Positions 42,436-51,385 of a stretch of 64,000 bases of DNA are shown here, one piece after another. This DNA is from Strix aluco (lineage: Eukaryota > Chordata > Aves > Strigiformes > Strigidae): NCBI RefSeq assembly GCF_031877795.1, contig NC_133948.1, forward strand, positions 13,252,948-13,316,947, in the 5' to 3' direction. Position 1 is the first letter of the stretch, and each line of letters opens with the position of its first letter. A model generated the notes under the pieces. It made no database searches. It was not told where the DNA came from and saw nothing but the letters and a program-made list of their open reading frames with translations. The translations under genes and the position numbers were made by a program.

Positions 42436-42455
42436 AAGCATCCTCGGCTTTGTAA

Positions 42456-43524
42456 AGGCAGCGGCTTCCTTTCCTCCTTCCCGTGTTATTCCAGAAGCGG
42501 GGCTTGGCCGTGGCTGAAGCATTTCCACAGTGTTTGAAGAGGAGCGGTGCCCGCCCTCCCTCTCCGGTGGCAACCGCTTGCGTGGGCATATTTTGCACGC
42601 GTGCCCTGCCGAGCTGCTCCCAGTTCTTGCTCCTGGACATTGCAAAGCCCAGCTTCCCTCTGCCCTCCCCCCTGCCAATTTTTTTCCTAAACGTTAAAAC
42701 AACGCTTTCAAACTTAACGTTTTTTGAAGCTACCCCAATGCAATATTTAAGGTTAGAAGGGGTTTTTTGCCCCTGTACCTCTGTATTGGTACGTTGGCTG
42801 CGGTTTCGATTGCTTTAGCCCTGCTGTGTGTAAGGAAGGGGGGGGTTGTCTCCCTGGATAATTCCAGCAGCTGCTGGTAACTTGCAGCAGGTTCAGGGCA
42901 GAGCCAATAGCTGCAAGTGCAGGCAGCGTTATTTTTTTTGAAAGCCTGTATCTGGTTAGAAAAAGGAGAAATGATCCAGGCCCAGGAGGCTGCTGGCAGG
43001 GAGCAGGAACCAGGTCCGGTGGTTGTGCTTCTTGCAAAACAGCCCCACTCTCCCCGCGGAGCAGCAGTCGGTTGTCCCTCGGTAACGGCAGTTTGCTTTC
43101 TAGCTGCGGGCCCTCCGCCAGGCACCAGAAGCACCAGCCCACCCTCTCCACTGCCCCTGGCACCGTGGGCAGCCCCACCAGTGTCCCCATATCCCCGGGG
43201 AATGCCCCTCGCAGCCCACGCTGACCCCGCGCCGTGACGCTGCAGTTCCCGACCGTGCAACTGAACGGCCGAGTCAGGCGCATGTGACCGCTGTTGAGAA
43301 ATCAGCTGCTGGAAACCACTTCCTCGAGCCGCTGGGGACAACGGCCCTGCGTGGCCACGGCCGAGGCTGTCACCCCCCGGCCCCTCCGCTGCTGCTGGCT
43401 CAGCTCGTGAGAAGCTCCGGGTGTTCCTGTCCCCCTCCCGAGGCACCGTGCCGGCTAAGGGTTGCGTTACGTTAGCAGAGAGGAGAAAACACCCTCACAG
43501 CAAACAACGCAAGTCAAGATGGGG
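42456..43524. other. Convergent spacer between TPCN1 and SLC8B1
   Basis: This interval lies between the inferred 3' ends of the two genes. No coding exon is recognised. Long open frames on the minus strand here are a side effect of high GC content and have no family resemblance. It contains a CpG-rich patch, listed separately. Confidence 0.6.
43190..43475. promoter_or_regulatory. CpG-rich patch between two gene 3' ends
   Basis: CpG dinucleotides are dense here (gccgtgacgc, cgaccgtgc, ggccgagtcaggcgc, tcgagccgc, acggccgag) compared with the flanks, yet no gene start is recognised next to it. It could be an orphan CpG island (enhancer, antisense or noncoding promoter) or simply part of the high-GC landscape. 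Confidence 0.35.
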
Positions 43525-43539
43525 TTTGTGGTTGGGTTT

Positions 43540-43545
43540 TTTATT
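43540..43545 (-). terminator. SLC8B1: Poly(A) signal, SLC8B1 (candidate)
   Basis: On the minus strand this reads AATAAA, about 830 bases after the SLC8B1 stop codon. The 18-base T run on the plus strand (A run on the minus strand) at 43549-43566 lies just upstream of it in transcript direction. This gives an inferred 3' UTR of about 43525-44377. Confidence 0.5.
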
Positions 43546-44377
43546 GCAATTTTTTTTTTTTTTTTTACAGTGCCTAAACCTAGTCTTGCCAGAGGCTAAC
43601 ACTGTGTGTGGAAACCTCCAACTCCTTTCCTACATCTCTGTCCACCCTAAAGAGGAGGAAAAAAGTAGGATGTGAATGTCAGGTTGAAAAACATAGCTTA
43701 AAAAAGCAGTGGAAACCAGCCTCCCTTGGTTTGTTTTTGGTTTGTTTGTTTTTCTTTTTTTCCCTCCAGCTTTGCTTGCATTAACACCAAGCACCCCTCT
43801 GAAGCATTCTCTCACCTTAACCCCATCTCACTTTGCCTCGGCTGCTGTCTCAAACCCCTAGGTGAACACGTCACGTCCTTTGCAACGGCAAACTTGTGCT
43901 CAGACCTTCACAGGGCTACTCCATGTAGCACAGCTGCCCTGGCCCTGGCCCAGAGCAGCCCGGATGGAGACGGGGAGGGGAAAGTAAAGTGGTTGAAGAG
44001 GTAAAAGCTCTTCTGTTGTGACCCTGGGCTGGAGCTGCCCTCTCCTCTGCCCCTAGGACCGGGGGAAGGCAAGGTCTTAACCTCACTCCTGCTCAGAGCC
44101 ACCTTGACTTAAACAAGATTAAACGGAGCGAGGAGAGGACGTAGCTAATGACTAACAGCTCCTTTTCCTTTCCCAAAGCACAAACAACCAACCCCCGCCT
44201 CCAGAAAGCAAAGGCTAAGGGCTGGGCTGGCACGTGATACCTCCAGCATGTGGTGGCAGCAGCACGGCTGGAGTCAAGGTGCCCTTGTCCCCCTGGCAGG
44301 GACAGGGAGAGGGGACAGTGAGGCCCCGATCCGGCGGGGAGGGCTGGATGTGCATCTCCTGCCGGTGGTGGGGCCGG

Positions 44378-47300
44378 TCAGCCGGCAGAGAGACGGATCA
44401 CCCTGAACTCGGTCAGCAGGGCCACGCAGAGGAAGGCCAGGTAGTAGAGGATGAGGCAGACGCCGTACGCCTTGCCCAGCTGGAAGCACTGTGCTGTCAC
44501 TGACACGAAGGAGAAGACCAAGCTCAGCCCCAGGGCCCCGGCCAGGATCCAGACCAGGAGGCTGTCAGGCTCCAGCTGCCAGAGAGATGGGGAGTGATGT
44601 GGGTGACACTGGGGTCTTGCTGCCAGCCTGACCCATGTCACCGCGGCCAGCACAGCCTTACCTTCACCACCAGCTGGCTGCTGGTCATCTGCAGCAGGCA
44701 GCCAAGTCCCACGCCGACCAGGATGTCTGGGGCACGTTCAGGATGGAGACAGCGCAGGGGACCTTGGCAGGGGTAACAGAGCCAGCCACATCCCTCCTGC
44801 CCCGGGGAGGGGGACAGCACCCACCCTCTGACCTACCCCAAAGCCTCTTCCCCTCCTTCCCTTTGGCAGATCCCAAATCTGCCAGACTCCAGCCTAAACC
44901 CCCACCCCGCTGGGGCTGGGACAGGAGTGGAGACGGGGGGATGCTGCTGGCTCCATCCCTGCAGCTCCTGCAGTTCATAAATACCACACCAGTCCCCCCA
45001 CACTGTGCAGGTACCGGGGAGGCTGCCAACATCCCGGGGACTCGGGGGTGGATCCTGCCCGGCTCCCTCCCGAGGGTCCCGCAGCAGCAGGGGCTCTCCC
45101 TGAGCTGCAGGCAGGGAAACTGAGGCAGCCCCTGCCCCAGGGACCACCACCACCTCCCCCCAGCACCCAAAGGATACTGAAGATGATGCCCCCGAAGCAG
45201 GCAGAGAAGGCCATGCGGGGATAGCCCTGCCGTGCCATGGTGAGGTCAGAGAAGGTGTCTGCAGAGAGAGCAGGGGAGACTTTGGGGGATGCCAGGAGGA
45301 TGGGGCACCTGGGGTGGCATTGGGACACCGTGGGGCCCTTACCGCCGATGCTGTTGCCCCAGGCCAGCAGCGTCAAGCCCAGCACGGTGTTGCTCAGCTG
45401 GAAGACGACTCCCAGGGTCCGGAGGATGTTCACCAGCTCCGTGGCCGCAGCGTTGATCCACATGGCGCTGGCCAAAAACCCGAGGAAGGCAAATACCTGC
45501 CAGGCAGAGGGGTAAGCTGGTCCCTGTGTGTGTCCCACAGGACCCTGCAATACCTCTGGCCAGCTGTGTCCCTCCTAGGGACACTGGGGACCATGAAGGA
45601 GGCCCTGGCTCCTGCTCTGCCCCCAGGACACTCAGCGCAGTCCAGAGCAGGCTGGGCTGGTCCCCAAGGGGTGTCCAGGGCTGGGGGACACCTTACACAG
45701 TGGTACTTGGGTGGCTCCTCGTTGCTTGTGGTGATGAAGATGATGATGGCCAGGATAGAGCCAACCAGTGTGACCAGTCCCCAGACTGGGAAGACACCCT
45801 GGATCTGGTACAGCCCATCTGCACATGGTGGAGAGAGGGGGCATCAGAGCAGCCCTGCAGGCACCCCACGGGCTGGGGCAGGATCCAACCAGGCTCGTGG
45901 TATGAGGTAAAGCCTTGTCCCCTAAAGCCACCTCTACCCTAAAGGACTCATGGGGATGCTCCCCTCTGTGCCTCGGTTTCCCCAGGCAAGCCAGACCCGC
46001 CCCATTTTTCCCCCAGAACCTGGATGCTGGGGACCCCAAACCCCCACCCCTGGGGGGAGGACAGAGCCATCCAGCTGCAAATCAGGCCCCCCCAGCCTGG
46101 CTCTTTGATGGCCCGTCCTCCCCTCCCCAGATGGGGTGCCAGCTCCAAAGGGCTCCTGCAGTCCCCAGGGCTTTGGTGGCCATCGCGGTCCTGTCCCCTC
46201 CTGGGTGTCCAGGGCTGCCAGGGCTCTTACAGGCACCCGACTTCAGGGTGAGGATGCAGAGCAGGGGGCTGGTGAGGACGTGCAGGCAGTTGAGGGGTCT
46301 CTTCCAGTTCAGATCATCCTTGTCGGGGTCCACGACAGGAACAGTGAGCAGCAGCACCAGCTCTACAGGCACCTGGGAGAAGTGGCCACTAGCAGGGATG
46401 GGGGACCCCCAAGAGGGGACACCCCAGGAGGTGCCCCATGACCTGTGCCCCATGTACCTGCCCTTGTGCCACTGTCCCCATTGCAAAGCCCAGGGGTGAC
46501 ACAGCCCCAGGGGCCAGCAGGGAGGGGGATGCCCCGTGTGGGGGCTCCTCCTGGCTCCAGTCCCCCTGTACTCACCTTGAGGACCTTGAAGAGCCGCCAG
46601 TACCAGGGCTTCCTCCTCCACTTGAGGTAGTCCAAGGGGCTGAGGGCGGCCCTGAGGATGCGCAGGGAGGTCTCCCGGGAGGGGAGCAGGGGCCGATACT
46701 CCTCACCTGCGAGGGGCCGCGGTGGCTGAGCGGGGCGGGGGGGCTCCCCAGGACCCCCTCGGCCCTTTCAGCGTGGGCCCCAGGGATACCCCCTGCCCAG
46801 GGTAGCACAGCCACAGCTCCCCCGTGGGCTCGGTCACACATGCAGCAGCCTGGGGGTCCCTGGGACCCCCGACCACCCCCAAGGACAGAGCAGAGCCAGT
46901 CCTGAGCCCACCGGCAACAACGTACCGTAGTCCCCGCTGTTTGTGCCCGAGGACTCCTGCTCTTCAGCATCCGTCGGCATCTCTGGGGGAAGAGGAGAGA
47001 AGGGGGGGGCGGTGGAGGGGGACCCCAGTACGCCGGGGGTCCTGTCGGCACAACCGCACAGCCCTTACCTGGCTCCCAGTGTCCAGGGGGGGGCAGCCCT
47101 TCCCCCCGCTGCCGCCGGTGAATCCAGGTGCAGAGCACCACGGTGAAGACATAGAAGACATAGAGCCCCAGGTAACCTGGGATGAGGGAGCAGTGGGGGG
47201 TTACGACACCCCCAGGCTGCTCCCACTGCCCCCCCCAGCCCCAGCCCGCACATGACTCTCACCCAGAGCCTCTCCCAGCGTGATCCTGCCGAAGTAGAGG

Positions 47301-48970
47301 ACCACGAAGGTGAGGAAGACGGCCACCATGTAGAAGATGACATCCCTGAGGAAAGGTCTGGAGGCGGCCGTGAAGGGCTTGACCAGGGCGATGCCCCCGG
47401 CCACCACCGTGGTCACAAACACGCCGGCACCTGCCAATGCATCAGGTCCCTCTCAGGGGGGAACATCCCACCTCCCCACAATGTTCCCTTCACCTATCAC
47501 CCCCCCCTGAGCCAGCAGCCCCCAGGGAGGAGCTGGTGGTGGGGATCTCCTTACCAAAGATGGCCCCGATGGCCAGCCCCGCCGTCCGGGGGTTGGAGAA
47601 GGCCACCACAGCACTGAAGACATCCGGCGCCCCATTGCCAAAGGCCAGGAAGGTGACACCATGGAGAGGGGACGTCAAGGAAAAGACCTGGTGGCCTCCT
47701 CCCTGTGGGGACACCCCTTCCCGGTGACAGCACACCACCACTCGCCCTGCTGCCACCTCCAGCTCATGCTCTGAATCAGTTTCCCTGACACGGTGCTGAG
47801 GGGACACAAAGTGGCCCCATCACAGCCACCTTCCCCCTGCCCTGTCCCTGCATCCCCCCTCCCCGGCCGAGCTCCCCCGTGACCCGCCAAGGATACTGCC
47901 ACGTTGTGAGACAGCTTCAGGTTGGTGGAGATGGCCGATAAGTTGGGGCAGAAGCTGGAAGGGCAGAGAAGGAGATGGAGAGGGGTGACGGGGCTGCTCC
48001 GGGGCCACGGGGCTCCCCGCTCCCCCCGGGGACATCCCCTCCTCTGCAGGGCTACTCACAACTTCTCCGCCGTCACGCTGAGGATGATGAAGAGGTACAG
48101 GAGCCAGAGCGCCTGCGGGGTCAGGGATGGCAGAGAGAGGGGTCAGTGGGGTCCCCACCCAGCACCCCCAAAGCAGAACAGCCCCCAGCAGCATCGCCCC
48201 CGCTCCTGTCCTTACGTAGAGGGTGACGGCCAAGGGGAGCAGCCGGGGGGGGAAGACGCAGAAGACCCCCTCGAGGTAGTCGAGGAAGCCGCCCTCCAGC
48301 CGGCAGTCGGGGTTGCTCCGGACGAAGCGGCACCACTCGGAGCTGTTGTGTTTCCGCACCTCCCAGCACTGCGGGGCAGAGCGTGGGGTGCTCGGCCGGG
48401 CACCCCAAGTCCCGTCCGCACCCCGAGCACCCACCACCCTCCATCGGGCACCCCGCGGGTGCTGCCGCCCCTCTGCTGGGCTGCTTTCGGTAGGTCGCTG
48501 TCATCCCTGCCTCAGTTTCCCCATCTGTGCTACATGGGCGTGGGTCAAGGGCTGTGCCAGGGCCAGCGGAGGTGGAAGCCCTTGTCCCCACCCCTGTCCC
48601 CTGTCCCCCACCCACCCCCGGCCATGGAAGGCGCCGGCCTGGCAAGCAGGAGGTTTTCAGAGGAAATCCTGGTGACATGCCAGCTGCGATGGCGGGGCAG
48701 GGCAAGCAGGGACGGGACGGGACCCCCACCACCCCGGCGGCACCCACCTCCCTCCCGCCGCCCCCCAGACCCCACCGCAGCCCCCACACTCACATCCAGG
48801 CCCCGGCCGTGGCTCAGAGCATCCTTCCCGGGAGGGTCCAGCGGCAGCGGGGTCCCGGCCGGCTGTGCCCCGCTGTCCCCCGCCAGCACCCCGGCCAGGC
48901 TGAGCACCCCGGCCAGGCTGAGCACCCCGGCCGGCCCCACGGCACCCTGCCCCACGGCACCCTGCCCCAT
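44378..48970 (-). CDS. SLC8B1: Mitochondrial Na+/Ca2+/Li+ exchanger NCLX
   Basis: Inner-membrane exchanger that extrudes matrix Ca2+ for Na+ or Li+. Coding exons in transcript order: 48970-48794, 48368-48216, 48112-48060, 47954-47897, 47660-47555, 47430-47263, 47176-47069, 46982-46926, 46706-46576, 46372-46231, 45818-45697, 45496-45343, 45258-45178, 44726-44662, 44575-44378. These join in phase to 590 aa (human 584), ending VIRLSAG then TGA. Both ion-binding alpha repeats are intact: GNGAPD at 155-160 and GNSIGD at 472-477, with S474 matching human S468. A hydrophobic leader lies near residues 13-30, a conserved cysteine-containing ectodomain around EWCRFVRSNPDC, and an acidic loop EMPTDAEEQESS. 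Odd: two introns carry U12-type signals, the leader is built of in-frame tandem repeats, and the PKA site of human NCLX (RRGS258) is absent. The gene converges on TPCN1 and diverges from PLBD2. Confidence 0.93.
44727..45177 (-). other. SLC8B1: U12-type intron (GT-AG) in SLC8B1
   Basis: The donor after ...GGIIF reads gtatccttt, the U12-type 5' splice-site consensus. Near the acceptor, tcctgaac stands about 11 bases before the AG, one mismatch from the U12 branch-site consensus tccttaac, and there is no long polypyrimidine tract. Removing it joins A to AC as Asn, giving GGIIF-N-ILVGVG, as in human NCLX. Confidence 0.75.
47661..47896 (-). other. SLC8B1: U12-type intron with an apparent GT-AT boundary in SLC8B1
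   Basis: The donor after ...SHNVA is gtatccttgg, the U12-type consensus. Upstream of the next exon lies tttccttgac, a perfect match to the U12 branch-site consensus. The conserved protein (NVA-GVTFLAFGNGAPD) requires the intron to end ...ctctccat before GGTGTC, 14 bases after the branch adenosine. The intron would thus end in AT. The nearest AG (exon edge at 47687) lies before the branch-site match and would add nine residues in frame. Confidence 0.65.
48887..48966 (-). repeat. SLC8B1: In-frame tandem repeats in SLC8B1 exon 1
   Basis: Two neighbouring tandem arrays lie in the first coding exon. An 18-base unit (plus strand agcaccccggccaggctg) is repeated about two and a half times and encodes VLSLAG units of the hydrophobic leader. 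A 15-base unit (ggcaccctgccccac) is repeated twice and encodes the initial GQGAV units. Both unit lengths are multiples of three, so length change would keep frame. Confidence 0.8.
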
Positions 48971-49520
48971 GGCGGGGGGGGCAGCCCTGGGGGGCGCCTA
49001 CCGCTGGCAGCGGCCCCCGGGGAGGGGGAGCGGGGGCAGCGCCCGGGCCCCCATCCCGCGCTCCCCGGGTAGAGCGGAGGAGGGGTTAAAAATAAATAAT
49101 TAAAAATTAAAATAATAAAGATAATGATAAAAGGCACAACAACCCGCGGTCAGGCTGAGCAACCGCCGCCGCGCCACGTCCTCCGCGGGCGCCTGCGGAG
49201 CAAAAGTGGGGGGAGCACAGGAGTGGGGCCGGCACCGACACCCCACGCAGGACCAGGGGACCCGCGGGGCACCCCCCCACCCCACACCAGGGAGAGGACG
49301 GGGGGACCCCGATGCTGGGGGGGGATCCCGGGGTGGGTGGGGGAGGGCCCGGGGCGGGGGATGCTCGGGGGATGCTCGGGGGGACCCCACCCGCCCCGCG
49401 GACCCACCGTGGCGGCGCGGCCCCGCTGTTGTGCGCGGGCAGCTGAGTCCTCCCCCCCCCGCGCCCCTCCCGCGTCTTAAAGGGGCCGCCACCCTCCGCT
49501 CTTAAAGCGACAGCGCCACC
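48971..49520 (-). promoter_or_regulatory. SLC8B1: SLC8B1 CpG-island promoter and 5' leader
   Basis: A very GC- and CpG-rich stretch immediately upstream of the SLC8B1 start, with G-rich runs (49310-49400), two copies of ggatgctcgggg, and two CTTTAAGA-type elements on the minus strand near 49475-49510. This is typical of a bird housekeeping promoter. The transcription start is not determinable. An AT-only block inside it is listed separately. Confidence 0.55.
49086..49135. other. AT-only block inside the SLC8B1 CpG island
   Basis: About 50 bases built almost only of A and T (ttaaaaataaataattaaaa and similar) sit about 115 bases upstream of the SLC8B1 ATG, with near-pure GC DNA on both sides. 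It contains AATAAA, TAAT and TTAA words on the plus strand. Confidence 0.6.
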
Positions 49521-51240
49521 TTTTTACTCGTGGCTGGCAGGGTGTCTGCCACGGGGGCGGGGGGGTGGGAGTCTCTGCCCCGTCCCCCTCGCACTACCCC
49601 CGCTCTCTGCCCCATCTCTCCGCATCCCGGTTCCCGCGGGCTGCAGCAGGGCAGAGGTTGGACACCCACCCAGGGTGCTGCGCCCCCCTACCCCTGTTTG
49701 GGGTAACCCTCTGAGACCGGACGAGCTCATCACAGGCACGGCCGAGGATGTTGTCCCGGAGGGACACTGTGCCCCATGGCAGGGCACCTATGCCCGTGTT
49801 GAGCACGGGGGCTGGGGAGCACAGAGCTGCGCAGACCCCTGTGTTGGTGGCCCCGTGACCCCACAGAGGGGCCTTTGCTGCTGCTGGTGTCCCTCTCCAC
49901 ACCGAGCATGGCCGCTGTACACCCTGCTGCCCCCAGCCGTGCCCCTGCCCCGTGCAAGCCCCCATGCTGGGTTTTTGGGGGGAGGAGGTGGCAGGCTGGC
50001 CCCCCGTGGCCGGAGCTGACAAGGGGAGCGTGACTGTCAGCGTGGCCCTAAGAGCCTTACAGGATTAAAGGGTCCGTTTCCCACCCTGGCTGGTTTCTCA
50101 CCAAAGTCACATGCTGCGCTTCTTCCCAGGGAGAGGGCAAAGGAAGGAAAATAAAGACCCAAAGACAGCTCCAGCAGGAGCCCAGGTCCAGCCTGGCATC
50201 CAAAGACCAGTGGCACCCACTGGGTGCAAGCCTTGGCCCTGCCAAGCGCTGCCAGGAGCTGGCCCGGGGTGCAGGGCAGAGCCCCTCTTCGCCCTGGTCA
50301 TCATCCCCAGCCCCGCGGCACAGCGCTGCTTTCTGCTCAACTGGTTTTCCCAGATTTAGGCCAAATTTTGATGCTTGCCACATGGCTCGGGTCCCTGCTC
50401 ACACAAGCGGTGGGTGCCCTGTGCACCCACCTCGGTTTCCGCACCCACGCCTCGGTGCGTGGCTGGAGCCGGGAGGCTGGTGTGGTCTCGTACAGCACCG
50501 AGCACAGGACCGGGGACGCGTGGGCACTGGGCGGTACTGGAAAATTAACCAGCAGCAACAGGGAGCTGGTGGGGCGTGCTGGGCCACGCCGCGTGTCCGC
50601 ATGAGCGTGCCTTTGGGGTGCTGCCCTGCCCAGAATAGCCCCAGGCATGCGGCACCTTTTCCCGCTCCTCGGTTGATCCAGTAAAGGGTGTTACTGGTCC
50701 CCTCCTGCCGGGCACTGGGACGCACCCCGGCAGCACCCCCACCCCGGCAGCTCCCAGCTGAGCCGCCAGCACTCGCTGGGTGCCCCAGTTCAGCGTGGGC
50801 TCCAGGGTTTTGGGGTAAAGCTCTGTCCCCCCTCGGTGCTCCCTGGCAGCCTGCTGTGGCATGACACAAGTGTGTCAGGCCTCAGGCAGGCAGCTGCGGT
50901 GGTGCTCAGGGTGACACCAAACCGGGGGGTGACACAGGGCTGGGCCACGGGGACTTTATGCACCCCACGGTGATCTTGCCGCCGTGGGTGGGGGGCTCCG
51001 AGCCCTCTGCCCCCACCCCGCCGGGACACCCCGTGCGCCTCAGGGGGACTTTGCCCGCCGAGGAGCGGGCAGGGCAGTAAACAGCCGCCGGCCGGGATTG
51101 CTCAAGGCCGGGCTGGGGCCCGTGGGCCGGGCACCGACACCTCGAGTGTCCCCCGCGGGCCAAAACCCCGGCGGGCCCCGGCCCCCCCCGCGGTCAGGCT
51201 TCCACTGAGCCGCTCCCCACGGGCGGCACCGCGGGGGCTG
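49521..51240. other. SLC8B1-PLBD2 intergenic spacer
   Basis: GC-rich DNA between two divergent gene starts. The open frames have no recognisable domain and are expected by chance at this composition. I see no RNA gene or mobile element. CpG density rises again from about 51000 towards PLBD2. Confidence 0.6.
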
Positions 51241-51329
51241 GACCCTACGGGGGGGACACGCCGGGGGCCGGATGGGGGCACGGGGGGCGGTTATTAGGCG
51301 GGCTGCAGGCCCCTCCCCACGCCTGGCTG

Positions 51330-51385
51330 TCTCCTGTCCCCGCCCCTGTCCCCGCCCCTGTCCCGCCCCTGTCCCTGTCCCCGCC
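51330..51385 (+). promoter_or_regulatory. PLBD2: GC-box cluster before the PLBD2 start
   Basis: The motif ccccgcccctgt and close variants recurs four to five times up to the ATG, forming an array of Sp1-type GC boxes. It doubles as the likely 5' leader. I did not see a full TFEB/CLEAR palindrome (GTCACGTGAC) next to it. The nearest CACGTG I noticed is in PLBD2 intron 3 near 52352. Confidence 0.5.

Larger units (their letters stand above)
39794..42455 (+). other. TPCN1: TPCN1 3' untranslated region
   Basis: From the TAG at 39791-39793 the DNA has no further conserved frame until the AATAAA at 42430. A long UTR of about 2.6 kb is in keeping with the long 3' UTR of mammalian TPCN1. A G11 run sits at about 41890-41900. 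There is an earlier AATAAA at 40216, so a short and a long form are possible. Confidence 0.6.

Noticed and set aside
42730-43446. Minus-strand open frame of about 238 codons in the TPCN1-SLC8B1 spacer
   Set aside because: GC-rich DNA makes long chance frames, there is no family resemblance or domain, and it overlaps the CpG-dense patch without splice or start context.
47661-47687. Use of the upstream AG acceptor, adding VFSLTSPLH to NCLX
   Set aside because: It keeps frame and is possible as a minor form, but the AG precedes the U12 branch-site match and the insertion is unknown in the conserved GVTFLAFGNGAPD region.
47922-49103. Plus-strand open frame of about 393 codons across SLC8B1 exons 1-4
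   Set aside because: It lies antisense to well-supported SLC8B1 exons; composition is low-complexity Pro/Arg/Ser-rich with no homology signal.
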